Assembly (NCBI GenBank): GCA_031553215.1
Contig: JAVBLW010000006.1
Coordinates: 310,001 to 374,000 of the forward strand
Reading direction: 5' to 3'
Origin: JAVBLW01 sp031553215
GTDB lineage: Bacteria > Bacillota_I > Bacilli_A > Acholeplasmatales > Anaeroplasmataceae
Length of the DNA: 64,000 nt
In this document: positions 7,719 through 16,074 of the stretch, piece after piece
How positions within the stretch are numbered: the first letter of the stretch is position 1
How the letters are laid out: each line of letters opens with the position of its first letter
Program-made: the position numbers and the translations under genes
Notes under the pieces: model-generated
The model's database searches: none
The model's input: the letters and a program-made list of their open reading frames with translations, nothing else
Told to the model about the DNA's origin: nothing

Positions 7719-7737
7719 CCTATAATTAATTTATAGG
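7719..7737. repeat. Palindrome CCTATAA-N5-TTATAGG at the 3' end of the MalY-type gene
   Basis: 7-bp arms overlap the stop codon of the MalY-type gene and carry the same CCTATA element as the upstream operators. On the minus strand it is followed by a U-rich run (after TATAGG...CCTATAATTAATTTATAGGAAAAAAC the T-run is absent), so it is a weak terminator candidate at best. It may instead be a further regulator site 55 bp upstream of the operon -35 box. Confidence 0.35.
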
Positions 7738-8915
7738 GTAATTATTGCTTCTTTTATCCTATCTAAAGCCTCTTTTAACACACTTCTTGGACAAGCTACA
7801 TTGATCCTTTGGAATCCTAAGCCACTATCTCCAAATATCTTTCCGCTATCTAACCATAATTTTGCTTTATTAATTATTAGCGACTCTAACTCTTCGGAAC
7901 TTAAATTAAGCTGACTAAAATCTAGCCATATTAAATACGTTCCCTCATGTTCTACCATTTTTATCTTAGGTATATCATCTCTTATATATTTCTTTGCAAA
8001 ATCAATATTATCTTTTACATAGTTATACATTGCTCTATACCACTCTTCACCATACTTATAGGCAACTTCACAAGCTACAAGTCCCATTATATTCAATTGA
8101 CTATATCCTGATGCATCTATTTGTTTGCGAAATGCATTTCTAATACTTGGATTAGAAATAAAAATATTTGAAATTTGCAAACCTGCTAAATTAAATGTCT
8201 TACTTGGTGAGGTACATGTTATTGTTATATCTTCATATTCTTTCTTTAAATTCGCAAAAACGGTATGCTTACCACTAAAAACAAAATCAGCATGTATTTC
8301 ATCACTTACTACAATTACATTATGCTTCAAACATATATCTCCTAATTTAAGTAATTCTTCTTTTGTCCATACACGTCCAACCGGATTATGAGGATTACAT
8401 AAGAAAAATAATTTAATTTTTTGTTCTATTATTTTATTTTCAAAATCTTCAAAATCAATATGATATTTATTATCCTCTCCATAAACAAGTGTATTTGAAA
8501 CAACAACTCGTTTATTATCCTCAATAACTTCTCTAAATGGATAATATACAGGCAATTGAATTAATACTCCATCACCAACTTCTGTTAATGCCTTTATTGC
8601 CGTAGCTAATGCATAAACAATTCCAGGTGTTTTTACTAACCATTTAGCATTTATATCCCATTCATAGTGGTTATACATCCATTTTTTTAAAGTTTCAAAG
8701 TATTCTTCTTGTACTTCACTATATCCAAATATTCCATGATTAACTTGATTTATTAATGCATCTTGAATATAAGAAGATGTCTTAAAATCCATATCTGCTA
8801 TCCAAAGTGGCAATAAATCTTCTGGCATACGTCTTTTCTTTGCAAAATCATATTTCAAGCAATTTGTATTTTTTCTGTCTACTATATTATCAAAATCAAG
8901 ATTCTTTTCTCCCAT
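7731..8915 (-). CDS. MalY/PatB-family PLP aminotransferase-like C-S lyase (cystathionine beta-lyase type)
   Basis: The protein has 394 residues with PLWIADMDF, NPHNPVGRVW, SDEIHADF and the PLP-lysine region TSPSKTFNLAG, all hallmarks of the MalY/PatB branch of class I/II aminotransferases. These enzymes cleave cystathionine, cystine or other cysteine thioethers to a thiol, pyruvate and ammonia. The ATG at 8915 is chosen because AAGGAGG lies 6 bases upstream of it, whereas the ATG at 8921 abuts that sequence. The gene overlaps the end of the MetB-type gene by 20 bp, so the two are a coupled pair. It probably releases homocysteine or a thiol, linking the island to methionine synthesis. Confidence 0.9.
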   Translation of the reverse strand: MGEKNLDFDNIVDRKNTNCLKYDFAKKRRMPEDLLPLWIADMDFKTSSYIQDALINQVNHGIFGYSEVQEEYFETLKKWMYNHYEWDINAKWLVKTPGIVYALATAIKALTEVGDGVLIQLPVYYPFREVIEDNKRVVVSNTLVYGEDNKYHIDFEDFENKIIEQKIKLFFLCNPHNPVGRVWTKEELLKLGDICLKHNVIVVSDEIHADFVFSGKHTVFANLKKEYEDITITCTSPSKTFNLAGLQISNIFISNPSIRNAFRKQIDASGYSQLNIMGLVACEVAYKYGEEWYRAMYNYVKDNIDFAKKYIRDDIPKIKMVEHEGTYLIWLDFSQLNLSSEELESLIINKAKLWLDSGKIFGDSGLGFQRINVACPRSVLKEALDRIKEAIITL

Positions 8916-10074
8916 AAACATCCTCCTTAGATTCTAAAAATGCCTTCTTTAAATCCCCTATCAAATCTTCTACATCTTCTATACCCACAGAAAGTCTCAA
9001 TACACTTTCAGTAATTCCATTTTGTTTTAATATGTCTTTAGGAACATCTGCATGTGTTTGAGTGATTGGATAAGTAATTAATGTTTCTACTCCTCCTAAA
9101 CTCTCTGCAAATTGGATAAGATTTATTTTCTCTAGAATTGATTGAGCAAATTCTTTATTTTTTACTTCAAATGTTACCATCGCACCAAAGCCACGACTTT
9201 GTCTCTTCATTATTTCATGACCAGGGTGAGTTATTAAACCAGGATATATAACCTTTTTTACTTCTTCTTGCTTTAATAACCAATCAACTATCTTAATTGC
9301 ATTTGATTGTGCTTGTTCCATGCGAACCGCAAGAGTTTTAATACCTCTTAGAATTAACCAGCTATCAAATGGGGAAAGACCAGCTCCAGTAGTCTTTATA
9401 TTAAATCGTAGCTTTTCATCAATATCTTCCCTATTAGTTACAAGAAAGCCAGCTAAAGTATCATTATGCCCTCCTAAATATTTAGTACCACTATGTATTA
9501 CTACATCTGCCCCAAGCTTAAGAGGATTTTGGAAATAAGGAGATAAAAATGTATTATCTACTATCAAAATTAAGTTATTTTTTTTGCTTATTTCACTTAA
9601 ATATTCTATGTCAGTAACATTCATCATCGGATTGGTAGGAGTTTCAATATATATAGCTTTTGTATTACTTGTAATATATTTTGAAATATCATCATTACAG
9701 CAATTAACACTCGTAAATGTTATGCCATTCTTTTTAGATATATTGTCAAATAATCTTATACTTCCACCATATAAATCTGCATCAACTATTAGATGATCAC
9801 CTGGCTTAAATATTTCCATAAGAGTCGCGATTGCTGCCATCCCACTACTAAAAGCTAATGCGCTAGTCCCACCCTCTAGAGATGCAACAATTTTTTCTAC
9901 TTGTTCTCTTGTAGGGTTTTGTAGTCTACTATAATCATACCCTGTACTTTTTCCTACCCCTAAATGAGCATATGTTGCTGTTTGATATATTGGATAACTT
10001 ATTGATCCATAATGTTTATTACAATCACTTTCTTCCTCTAAATGAATGCATTTTGTTGATATATTTATTCCCAT
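8896..10074 (-). CDS. Cys/Met metabolism PLP enzyme (cystathionine gamma-synthase/lyase family)
   Basis: The protein has about 392 residues with IYQTATY, SRLQNPTREQVE, the PLP lysine in HSGTKYLGGHND, the SLGGVETLITYP segment and a C-terminal SVGIEDVEDLI. MetB, MetC, CGL and some O-acetylhomoserine sulfhydrylases share this fold; the length fits MetB/CGL better than MetY (about 430). The ATG at 10074 has GGAGG 11 bases upstream. An in-frame TTG at 10092 would fall inside the operator palindrome and is rejected. Together with the MalY-type lyase it could run transsulfuration from cysteine to homocysteine, or use methanethiol. The exact reaction cannot be decided from sequence alone. Confidence 0.9.
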   Translation of the reverse strand: MGINISTKCIHLEEESDCNKHYGSISYPIYQTATYAHLGVGKSTGYDYSRLQNPTREQVEKIVASLEGGTSALAFSSGMAAIATLMEIFKPGDHLIVDADLYGGSIRLFDNISKKNGITFTSVNCCNDDISKYITSNTKAIYIETPTNPMMNVTDIEYLSEISKKNNLILIVDNTFLSPYFQNPLKLGADVVIHSGTKYLGGHNDTLAGFLVTNREDIDEKLRFNIKTTGAGLSPFDSWLILRGIKTLAVRMEQAQSNAIKIVDWLLKQEEVKKVIYPGLITHPGHEIMKRQSRGFGAMVTFEVKNKEFAQSILEKINLIQFAESLGGVETLITYPITQTHADVPKDILKQNGITESVLRLSVGIEDVEDLIGDLKKAFLESKEDVYGRKES

Positions 10075-10090
10075 ATAATCTATTTCCTCC

Positions 10091-10106
10091 AATTCCTATA
10101 GTAATT
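10091..10106. promoter_or_regulatory. 16-bp near-perfect palindrome before the MetB-type gene (candidate operator, site A)
   Basis: AATTCCTATAGTAATT reads as a palindrome broken at one symmetric pair. It lies between the -10 box and the Shine-Dalgarno of the MetB-type gene, and carries the same CCTAT/ATAGG core as sites B and C. Confidence 0.5.
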
Positions 10107-10115
10107 ATATGCTTT

Positions 10116-10124
10116 ATTATAACA
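10116..10124 (-). promoter_or_regulatory. Extended -10 promoter of the metB-malY operon
   Basis: TGTTATAAT on the minus strand is an extended -10 element. No good -35 is seen 16-18 bp upstream, which would fit help from an activator such as the LysR protein encoded just upstream. Confidence 0.6.
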
Positions 10125-10161
10125 CTTCTCCACTTTTCTAGGTAATTCAAAAAATATATTA

Positions 10162-10188
10162 GGGGTTATAGCATCAAGCTATAACCCC
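10162..10188 (-). terminator. Terminator of the LysR gene
   Basis: A perfect 11-bp stem (GGGGTTATAGC / GCTATAACCCC) with a 5-base loop lies 5 bp after the LysR stop codon and runs into an AT-rich T tract on the minus strand. Confidence 0.85.
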
Positions 10189-10193
10189 TTTGG

Positions 10194-11105
10194 TTACATC
10201 ATTATTTTATCTCTAAATTTTGAAACTTCTTCTAAATATTTTTGTCCAATCTTACTTATAGAAGCACCTTTTCTAGCTAGATATCCAATTGACATCTTCT
10301 CATCTGTTTTCAATTTTACTGCACAATAATCTTTGCCATTTAATTCTTCACATATGATACCCGAACAAAGGGTATATCCATTTAAACCTACCATCAAGTT
10401 TAATAAGGTTGCTCTATCATTAGCTTTAATAACTCTTTTATATTGATATGTGCTTAATACTTCTTCAGCAAAATAAAATGAATTATAATCTCCCTGTTCA
10501 AATGATAAACAAGGATATTCTGCTAAGTCTTCTAGTGATATTTCCTTTTCATTTGCAAGTGGATGTCCTTTCCACATATAGACATATACCCCACATTCCA
10601 ACAATTCAGTAAATTCTAATCCATACTCAATAAATAATTTTTTTAACACTTTCTCATTAAAATCATTTAAATAAAGAATGCCTATTTCACTTCTAAAATT
10701 CTTAACATCATCAATTACTTCATGAGTTTTTGTTTCATGAATAGAAAATTCGTATTCATCCATTCCAAATTGTTTTACCATTTCTACAAACGCATTAACT
10801 GCAAATGTATAATGTTGCATAGAAACACCAAATTTTTTCTTCACATTAGTTTTCTCAACATACTTTGCATCAAGTAAATCATATTGTTCTACAACTTGCC
10901 TAGCATATCCAATAAATTCTTCTCCCTCAGGAGTAAGAACTATTCCACTTTGTGATCTTCTAAATATTTCTATTCCTATTTCTTTTTCTAAAGATTGTAT
11001 AGCGGTAGAAAGACTTGGTTGAGAAATATATAATTTTTTAGCTGCTTCATTTAAAGAATTACCTGTCGCAACTGCTATAGCATATTTTAATTGTATAAGT
11101 GTCAT
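10194..11105 (-). CDS. LysR-family transcriptional regulator
   Basis: The protein has 303 residues. The N-terminal winged helix reads MTLIQLKYAIAVATGNSLNEAAKKL then SQPSLSTAIQSLEKEIG, and a periplasmic-binding-like effector domain follows from about residue 90. LysR regulators next to cysteine genes (CysB, CysL, YtlI types) commonly sense O-acetylserine or sulfur status. The gene is co-oriented with the sulfur/nitrogenase-like island and directly upstream of the metB-malY pair, whose promoter lacks a -35 box. It is therefore a likely activator of that pair, though the target is inferred. Confidence 0.9.
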   Translation of the reverse strand: MTLIQLKYAIAVATGNSLNEAAKKLYISQPSLSTAIQSLEKEIGIEIFRRSQSGIVLTPEGEEFIGYARQVVEQYDLLDAKYVEKTNVKKKFGVSMQHYTFAVNAFVEMVKQFGMDEYEFSIHETKTHEVIDDVKNFRSEIGILYLNDFNEKVLKKLFIEYGLEFTELLECGVYVYMWKGHPLANEKEISLEDLAEYPCLSFEQGDYNSFYFAEEVLSTYQYKRVIKANDRATLLNLMVGLNGYTLCSGIICEELNGKDYCAVKLKTDEKMSIGYLARKGASISKIGQKYLEEVSKFRDKIMM

Positions 11106-11147
11106 AATAATGTACCTCTTCTTCTAAAAGATAATATCTTGTTTTTA

Positions 11148-11176
11148 AGTATATTCTATTTTTTATATGTTTACAA
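11148..11176 (-). promoter_or_regulatory. Promoter of the LysR gene
   Basis: TTGTAA (11176-11171) and TATACT (11153-11148) on the minus strand have a 17-bp spacer. A short palindrome AAGATA-A-TATCTT follows at about 11128-11140 and could be an autoregulatory site. Confidence 0.55.
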
Positions 11177-11226
11177 TCTTTTTTAGAAAATAAAGTCTAC
11201 AAAAATAATGTTTAAATATAAAAAAA

Positions 11227-11253
11227 CTTCATCTACTGTTTTAGCAGATGAAG
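11227..11253 (-). terminator. Terminator of the MATE gene
   Basis: An 8-bp stem CTTCATCT/AGATGAAG is followed on the minus strand by seven T residues. Confidence 0.85.
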
Positions 11254-11269
11254 CCTTATTATTTAATTA

Positions 11270-13012
11270 TTAAATAGATATTTCAGCAATTTCGGGTTCT
11301 TTATCCCCAAGATGCATTCCATTATAACCTTTTTTCTTTAATCCTATAAAGAATACTATTAAGAATACCAATGAAATTATAAAAATTACTACATTACTTA
11401 TTCCCATTGATATACCAGCAGCCTGATAATCCATACGTACAAAATCGTGCAATATCCACAATGTTAAAATTCTTGTACCAATACGGCTTAAATTTAAGAT
11501 TGTTGATAAACCTGTTTTTCCAAAACCATATAATATACCTAATACTGCAGCATTAAATCCTAACGCAATAATACTTATACAATCATACTGGAATATATTT
11601 TTTATATATTCAATATTCTTGGCCGATTTTATTTGTTCTGCTATAATCTGAGCTTCAGTCATTTTAGATAAATCTGGTTTACTTCTAAACATTTCAACTA
11701 AACCATCTAAGAAAACAAATCTAACAAGTATAAATCCTGTAATAGATATAATTGAAACTAAAATAAATGTTTTAACAAAGGCCTTCATAGCACGATTAAT
11801 ATTTCTCGCGCCTAAATTTTGACTGACTATCGTTGATTCACCTTCTTCAAACGCATTAGTAGGACTAGTTACCAATCCACTTAAATTATTTGAAACCCCT
11901 AAGGCGCCGACTATTAATCCACTAGTTGCTTCATTATAGTATAAACCACACATAGCATTTACAAAAACTTTACCAAATGACATAACAAATTTACCTAAGA
12001 AAATAGGAATTGATATTGCTAAAATAGGTCCAACATAACGCCATCTTAAAGTAAAATCTTTAATATTGATTTTTAATATATTTTTAGAACTAAATAACTT
12101 ATAAATTGCTATACCAAATAATGATAATTGTCCCAAAATAGTTGCGAATTCTACCCACATAATATTCTTAACATTAAATACATAGACGAATATTAATGTG
12201 AAAAACAGTTTAACCACCAAAACTAAAATATTCAATTTAAATATCATTTTAGAATTACCTTTAGATTTTTCAAGACCAATGAAAACTGTATTTATTGTAA
12301 CAAAAGCCAATTCAAGTAGTTGTAATCTAAAATAATTAATTGTATTACTATCAATATTAGGAACTTGTGCTAAGGAAATTATTGTCCTTGCTAAAGGAAC
12401 TAATAAAATAATAACTACTAAAGAAACAACAACTCCTAAAATAACTAGAACTGATGAATTCTTACGTGCTTCTTTAAGGTTTCCAGCCCCATAATGTCTA
12501 GCAACAATAATTGCCCCTCCGGCTGCAATTCCACCACCAAAAGAAGAAATTAAAGATTTAATTTGTGATAACGCTGATACTTTAGATATACTATCAGCAT
12601 TTATAGATGCACATACAACACTATCTATCAACCCGTAAAAACTATTAAATAATGCGTAAATTGCAATCGGAAAGCATATTGAAATAATAGTCTTCATTAA
12701 ATCACCAGTTAATATTTGCTTACGCTTCTTAGCTGATTTTCTTAGTGAAGAATTAATTTTCATTTGATGAACACCTAAGTTTTTCAAATCCTCGATTTCA
12801 CTATAATAATTATTTAATATATCTTCTTGCTTTACTAATTTATTTTTTAATCTCTTTTGATTTAATGAATCAAACAAGCCTAATTTTTCTTTATTTTCAT
12901 AGTAATTCAATTTTTCTTTACTTGTTTTAATTTTATAAGTTAATCTCTCAATTTTCTTTTCTAAGGAAATAATCATTTTTGAGGTAATAATATCATCAGT
13001 TTTATTTTCCAT
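11270..13012 (-). CDS. MATE-family multidrug/cation antiporter with N-terminal coiled-coil extension
   Basis: The protein has 580 residues, while typical MATE proteins have about 450. The MATE core starts near residue 105 (LMKTIISICFPIAIYALFNSFYGLIDSV) and shows about 12 membrane segments and GGGIAAGGAIIVARHYGAG. Residues 1-100 are a lysine/glutamate-rich coiled coil (repeated LEKKIERL, YENKEKL, LVKQEDIL) that should be cytoplasmic. A charged soluble segment near residues 450-475 interrupts the second half. The transporter would export drugs or metabolites using Na+ or H+. The coiled coil could mediate oligomerisation or a partner contact. It stands alone between two terminators. Confidence 0.88.
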   Translation of the reverse strand: MENKTDDIITSKMIISLEKKIERLTYKIKTSKEKLNYYENKEKLGLFDSLNQKRLKNKLVKQEDILNNYYSEIEDLKNLGVHQMKINSSLRKSAKKRKQILTGDLMKTIISICFPIAIYALFNSFYGLIDSVVCASINADSISKVSALSQIKSLISSFGGGIAAGGAIIVARHYGAGNLKEARKNSSVLVILGVVVSLVVIILLVPLARTIISLAQVPNIDSNTINYFRLQLLELAFVTINTVFIGLEKSKGNSKMIFKLNILVLVVKLFFTLIFVYVFNVKNIMWVEFATILGQLSLFGIAIYKLFSSKNILKINIKDFTLRWRYVGPILAISIPIFLGKFVMSFGKVFVNAMCGLYYNEATSGLIVGALGVSNNLSGLVTSPTNAFEEGESTIVSQNLGARNINRAMKAFVKTFILVSIISITGFILVRFVFLDGLVEMFRSKPDLSKMTEAQIIAEQIKSAKNIEYIKNIFQYDCISIIALGFNAAVLGILYGFGKTGLSTILNLSRIGTRILTLWILHDFVRMDYQAAGISMGISNVVIFIISLVFLIVFFIGLKKKGYNGMHLGDKEPEIAEISI

Positions 13013-13106
13013 AATAAAAGTCCTCCAACTACTTTATTATTCTACCCCACATAATTTTTTAAACAAGGAATAATTATCACAAAACAAGCAGTTTTCGACA
13101 AGAAAA

Positions 13107-13126
13107 AAAGCCTATTTAAAGGCTTT
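13107..13126 (-). terminator. Terminator of rsmH
   Basis: Stem AAAGCCT/AGGCTTT followed by a T-run on the minus strand, just past the rsmH stop codon. Confidence 0.75.
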
Positions 13127-13127
13127 G

Positions 13128-14051
13128 TTATCTTTTTCTTAAAACTCGCATCTTTGCGCTATGTGATCTACTATTTTCTTCTAGTTCTTGTTCACTTGGC
13201 AAAATAGGTTTTCTAGTTATCAATTCAAAAGGCGCTACATCAGTAATGACCATCGGTACTCCATCAGGAATATCTAATGTTGATTTTTCTTTAAAAACCG
13301 TTTTACATATTCTATCTTCTAAAGAATGAAAGGTAATGACTACTGCATAACCATCACTATTTAACATATCAAGAGCATCCAAAATAGATTTTTCAAACAC
13401 TTGTAATTCATCATTAACCGCAATTCTTAATGCCTGAAACACTTGTTTTGCAGGATGTCCTTTTTGTTTTAATACTTTAGCAGGTAATGCGCTTTTTATT
13501 ATATCTACTAACTCAAAGGTCGTATTAATTTCTTTTTCTTTTCTTACTTCTTCTATTCTTCTAGCAATTTGTTTACTAAAACTTTCTTCTCCATAACGGT
13601 AAAAAATACCCATCATTTCATGAAATGTGTATTCATTAACTATTTTTTTAGCTGTTAGTTCAGCATTTTGATTCATCCTCATATCTAAGGGTGCATCAAA
13701 ACGATAGCTAAAGCCTCTATCAGGAATATCAAATTGAAAAGAAGAAACCCCTAAATCATAAATAATTCCATCAATTTTACTTACACCTAATTTATTTAGT
13801 TCTTCTTTTAAATTAACAAAATTACTTTTTATTATTGTATAATTATTACCGATTTTATCTAATCTTTCTTTCGATCTAGCAATTGCATAATCATCTTGAT
13901 CAAAAGAATACAAATGTCCAGTTGTTAATTTAGATAGGATCAAGGAACTATGCCCCGCTCCTCCTAGAGTCGCATCTACATATATTCCATTTTCTTTAAT
14001 ATTTAATTGATTCACTGCCTCATGTAAAAGGACCGAATAATGGGTATACAT
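13128..14051 (-). CDS. rsmH: 16S rRNA (cytosine-1402-N4)-methyltransferase RsmH (MraW)
   Basis: The protein has 307 residues, the usual RsmH length. It starts HYSVLLHEAVNQL and has the SAM site DATLGGAGHSSLIL, the segment GIIYDLGVSSFQFD, the DRGFSYRFDAPLDMRM motif, and the end HSLEDR...RPILPSEQE...SRSHSAKMRV. It methylates C1402 in the 30S P site. It usually sits in the dcw cell-division cluster after mraZ; here it stands apart from mraZ, ftsL and murE, next to rpmF. Confidence 0.96.
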   Translation of the reverse strand: MYTHYSVLLHEAVNQLNIKENGIYVDATLGGAGHSSLILSKLTTGHLYSFDQDDYAIARSKERLDKIGNNYTIIKSNFVNLKEELNKLGVSKIDGIIYDLGVSSFQFDIPDRGFSYRFDAPLDMRMNQNAELTAKKIVNEYTFHEMMGIFYRYGEESFSKQIARRIEEVRKEKEINTTFELVDIIKSALPAKVLKQKGHPAKQVFQALRIAVNDELQVFEKSILDALDMLNSDGYAVVITFHSLEDRICKTVFKEKSTLDIPDGVPMVITDVAPFELITRKPILPSEQELEENSRSHSAKMRVLRKR

Positions 14052-14135
14052 AAAATTACCTCCAATTTATTATATATATTATAGCATTTTTCTCTATAAA
14101 TAGAAAATAGATGCCTCTGCATCTATTTCTATTAA

Positions 14136-14327
14136 CTATTCAGCTTTATTTTCTTTAATAGTTAAAACTTGTTTACCCTTGTAGAAACCACAATTTCCAC
14201 AAACACGGTGAGACAATGTTAATTCACCACAGTTTGAACAAACAACCATACCTGGAACATTCAAAGCTTGATGAGAACGTCTCATACGTTTTTTCATTTT
14301 TGATACACGACGAAATGGTACTGCCAT
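14136..14327 (-). CDS. rpmF: 50S ribosomal protein L32
   Basis: The protein has 63 residues with the classical start AVPFRRVSKMKKRMRRSH and two zinc-binding pairs, CSNC and CGNC. It is 16 bp downstream of the YceD gene, the common yceD-rpmF pair of bacteria. Confidence 0.97.
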   Translation of the reverse strand: MAVPFRRVSKMKKRMRRSHQALNVPGMVVCSNCGELTLSHRVCGNCGFYKGKQVLTIKENKAE

Positions 14328-14343
14328 AAAAACACCTCCTATG

Positions 14344-14814
14344 TTATTTAAGTAGATCTTTTAGCGATGCAAATGCCGGATTAACTTTTTCTTCAACTTC
14401 TTCCTCGATAACCTCATCAGAGATGAATTCTTCATCATCCTTTGTCATTCTCATTGGTTTAGCAATAAGAATACTAGTTACTACGGCTTCAACTGTGTCC
14501 AATGTTTGTCCAACAATTATAGATACATCACCAACAGTGTCATCATCCTCTACGGAATATACTTCTTCTGTCTTTGTCTCTATACTATAAGGGATTGGTT
14601 CAAGCGAGATTGCACTTTCCAAAGTAAGGTCAACGGAAATATCCATTTCTACACTATACTTATCTTTACCTATTTCATTAACAACACCAATAACATTAAC
14701 CATCCCAGCCGTTAAAATATCTTCAAAACCAACTAGTTCTGATTCTAAATTTAGCTCTTCGTTAAATGAATATGGCATTCTTAACTTACGTAGTTGTGCT
14801 AGAGTAAAACGCAT
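14344..14814 (-). CDS. yceD: YceD family (DUF177) large-subunit rRNA accumulation protein
   Basis: The protein has 156 residues with an acidic C-terminus (EEEVEEKVNPAFASLKDLLK), the conserved end of the DUF177/YceD family that is linked to 23S rRNA maturation. The start at 14814 (MRFTLAQLRKL) is preferred because GAGGTGA lies 6 bases upstream; an upstream in-frame ATG at 14868 has no ribosome site. It pairs with rpmF. Confidence 0.85.
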   Translation of the reverse strand: MRFTLAQLRKLRMPYSFNEELNLESELVGFEDILTAGMVNVIGVVNEIGKDKYSVEMDISVDLTLESAISLEPIPYSIETKTEEVYSVEDDDTVGDVSIIVGQTLDTVEAVVTSILIAKPMRMTKDDEEFISDEVIEEEVEEKVNPAFASLKDLLK

Positions 14815-14895
14815 AAAAATCACCTCAGCATTACAATTATATTTTTTTTGATATAAAAAGTCAAGCAATATTGCAATTTAATTATTTTTTTATGC

Positions 14896-14901
14896 TATAA
14901 T
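14896..14901 (+). promoter_or_regulatory. Extended -10 of tmcAL
   Basis: TGCTATAAT, 30 bp before the tmcAL start. A TTGCAA lies 19 bp upstream as a loosely spaced -35. Confidence 0.5.
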
Positions 14902-14930
14902 ATTTTATATTATGTGAGGTATTAAAAAAT

Positions 14931-16055
14931 ATGAAAAAAATTGGACTAATCGTTGAATATAATCCACTTCATAATGGACATGTTTACCATTTTAATACTG
15001 TAAAAAAAGAGTCCAATGCTGACATTGTTATTGCTGTTATGAGTGGCAATATTTCTATGCGCGGGGAGATATCTGTTTTTAATAAATTTGATAAATCAAA
15101 ACTTGCATTAGAAATGGGAGTTGATTTAATTATTGAATTACCAACAGTCTTCACTATTCAAAATGCAGATAATTTTGCTTATTATAGCGTCCTATTTTTA
15201 AACAATATTATGGTTGATGAAATATGGATTGGTAGTGAAAACAATGATTCATTTGCCTATAAAAAATATTATGATGTTATGAATTTAAAATCTTATCATA
15301 AAGATGTCAAAATCGAATTAGATAAAGGATTATCTTACAAACAAGCAACTAATCAAGCATTAATAAACCATTCTTTAGAACCACTTTTAAGTAACGATGT
15401 TCTAGGTTTATCCTATTACAAAGCAATTTCTATACTAAACCCTAATATAGAATTAAAAACTATAAAAAGAGTCGGAAATAATTACTTAGATAATAATCTA
15501 TCAGAAGTATTCTCAAGTGCTAAATCTATTAGGTTAAATCATTCATCAATTAAAGAATATGTTCCTACTTATGTTTATGATTTATACAGTCAAAAAGGAT
15601 TTCTTGAGCAAGAAAATATTTTCAATTATTTAAAAATTATAATTCTAAATAACCCTAATTTAAAAGATATTTTCTTATGCGAAGAGGGCTTTGAGAACAA
15701 ACTCTATAAAATAAGTAATTATACTAATTACGAAGAATTCTATACTTCTTTAATAACAAAGAGATATACTAATAGTAGGATAAATAGAATTATATGGAAT
15801 ACACTTTTTAATATTACAAAAGATGACATGAGTAAAATAAAAGAAATCCAGTTAAATTTCGTAAGAATTCTTGGATATAATAATATAGGAAAAGATTATT
15901 TAAATACTATTAAAAAAGACGTTTTAATCTATTCTAATCTAAAAAACAATATTAATAAGATTTTTGATATTGAATTAAAAATATCAAAAATACTAGATGT
16001 TATATATAATACCACTAATTGTTTATACGAACAAAAAGGTCCATTAAAAAAATGA
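14931..16055 (+). CDS. tmcAL: tRNA(Met) cytidine acetate ligase TmcAL
   Basis: The protein has 374 residues and a nucleotidyltransferase fold with HxGH-type NPLHNGH at residues 11-17. The conserved blocks VIAVMSGNISMRGEISVFNKF, GVDLIIELPTVFTIQNADNFA and LSNDVLGLSYYKAI follow. TmcAL makes N4-acetylcytidine in elongator tRNA-Met using acetate and ATP, as known from Bacillus. It is slightly shorter than the Bacillus protein (about 415). It is a single plus-strand gene flanked by minus-strand genes. Confidence 0.92.
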   Translation: MKKIGLIVEYNPLHNGHVYHFNTVKKESNADIVIAVMSGNISMRGEISVFNKFDKSKLALEMGVDLIIELPTVFTIQNADNFAYYSVLFLNNIMVDEIWIGSENNDSFAYKKYYDVMNLKSYHKDVKIELDKGLSYKQATNQALINHSLEPLLSNDVLGLSYYKAISILNPNIELKTIKRVGNNYLDNNLSEVFSSAKSIRLNHSSIKEYVPTYVYDLYSQKGFLEQENIFNYLKIIILNNPNLKDIFLCEEGFENKLYKISNYTNYEEFYTSLITKRYTNSRINRIIWNTLFNITKDDMSKIKEIQLNFVRILGYNNIGKDYLNTIKKDVLIYSNLKNNINKIFDIELKISKILDVIYNTTNCLYEQKGPLKK

Positions 16056-16074
16056 GTTTAAAACTCATTTTTTT
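16046..16074. terminator. Bidirectional terminator between tmcAL and the convergent membrane-protein gene
   Basis: AATGAGTTT/AAACTCATT stem flanked by A-run and T-run. It overlaps the ends of both convergent genes. Confidence 0.8.

Noticed and set aside
7580..7730. T-box or SAM riboswitch before cysK
   Set aside because: The leader is under 60 bases, with no T-box sequence or S-box core.
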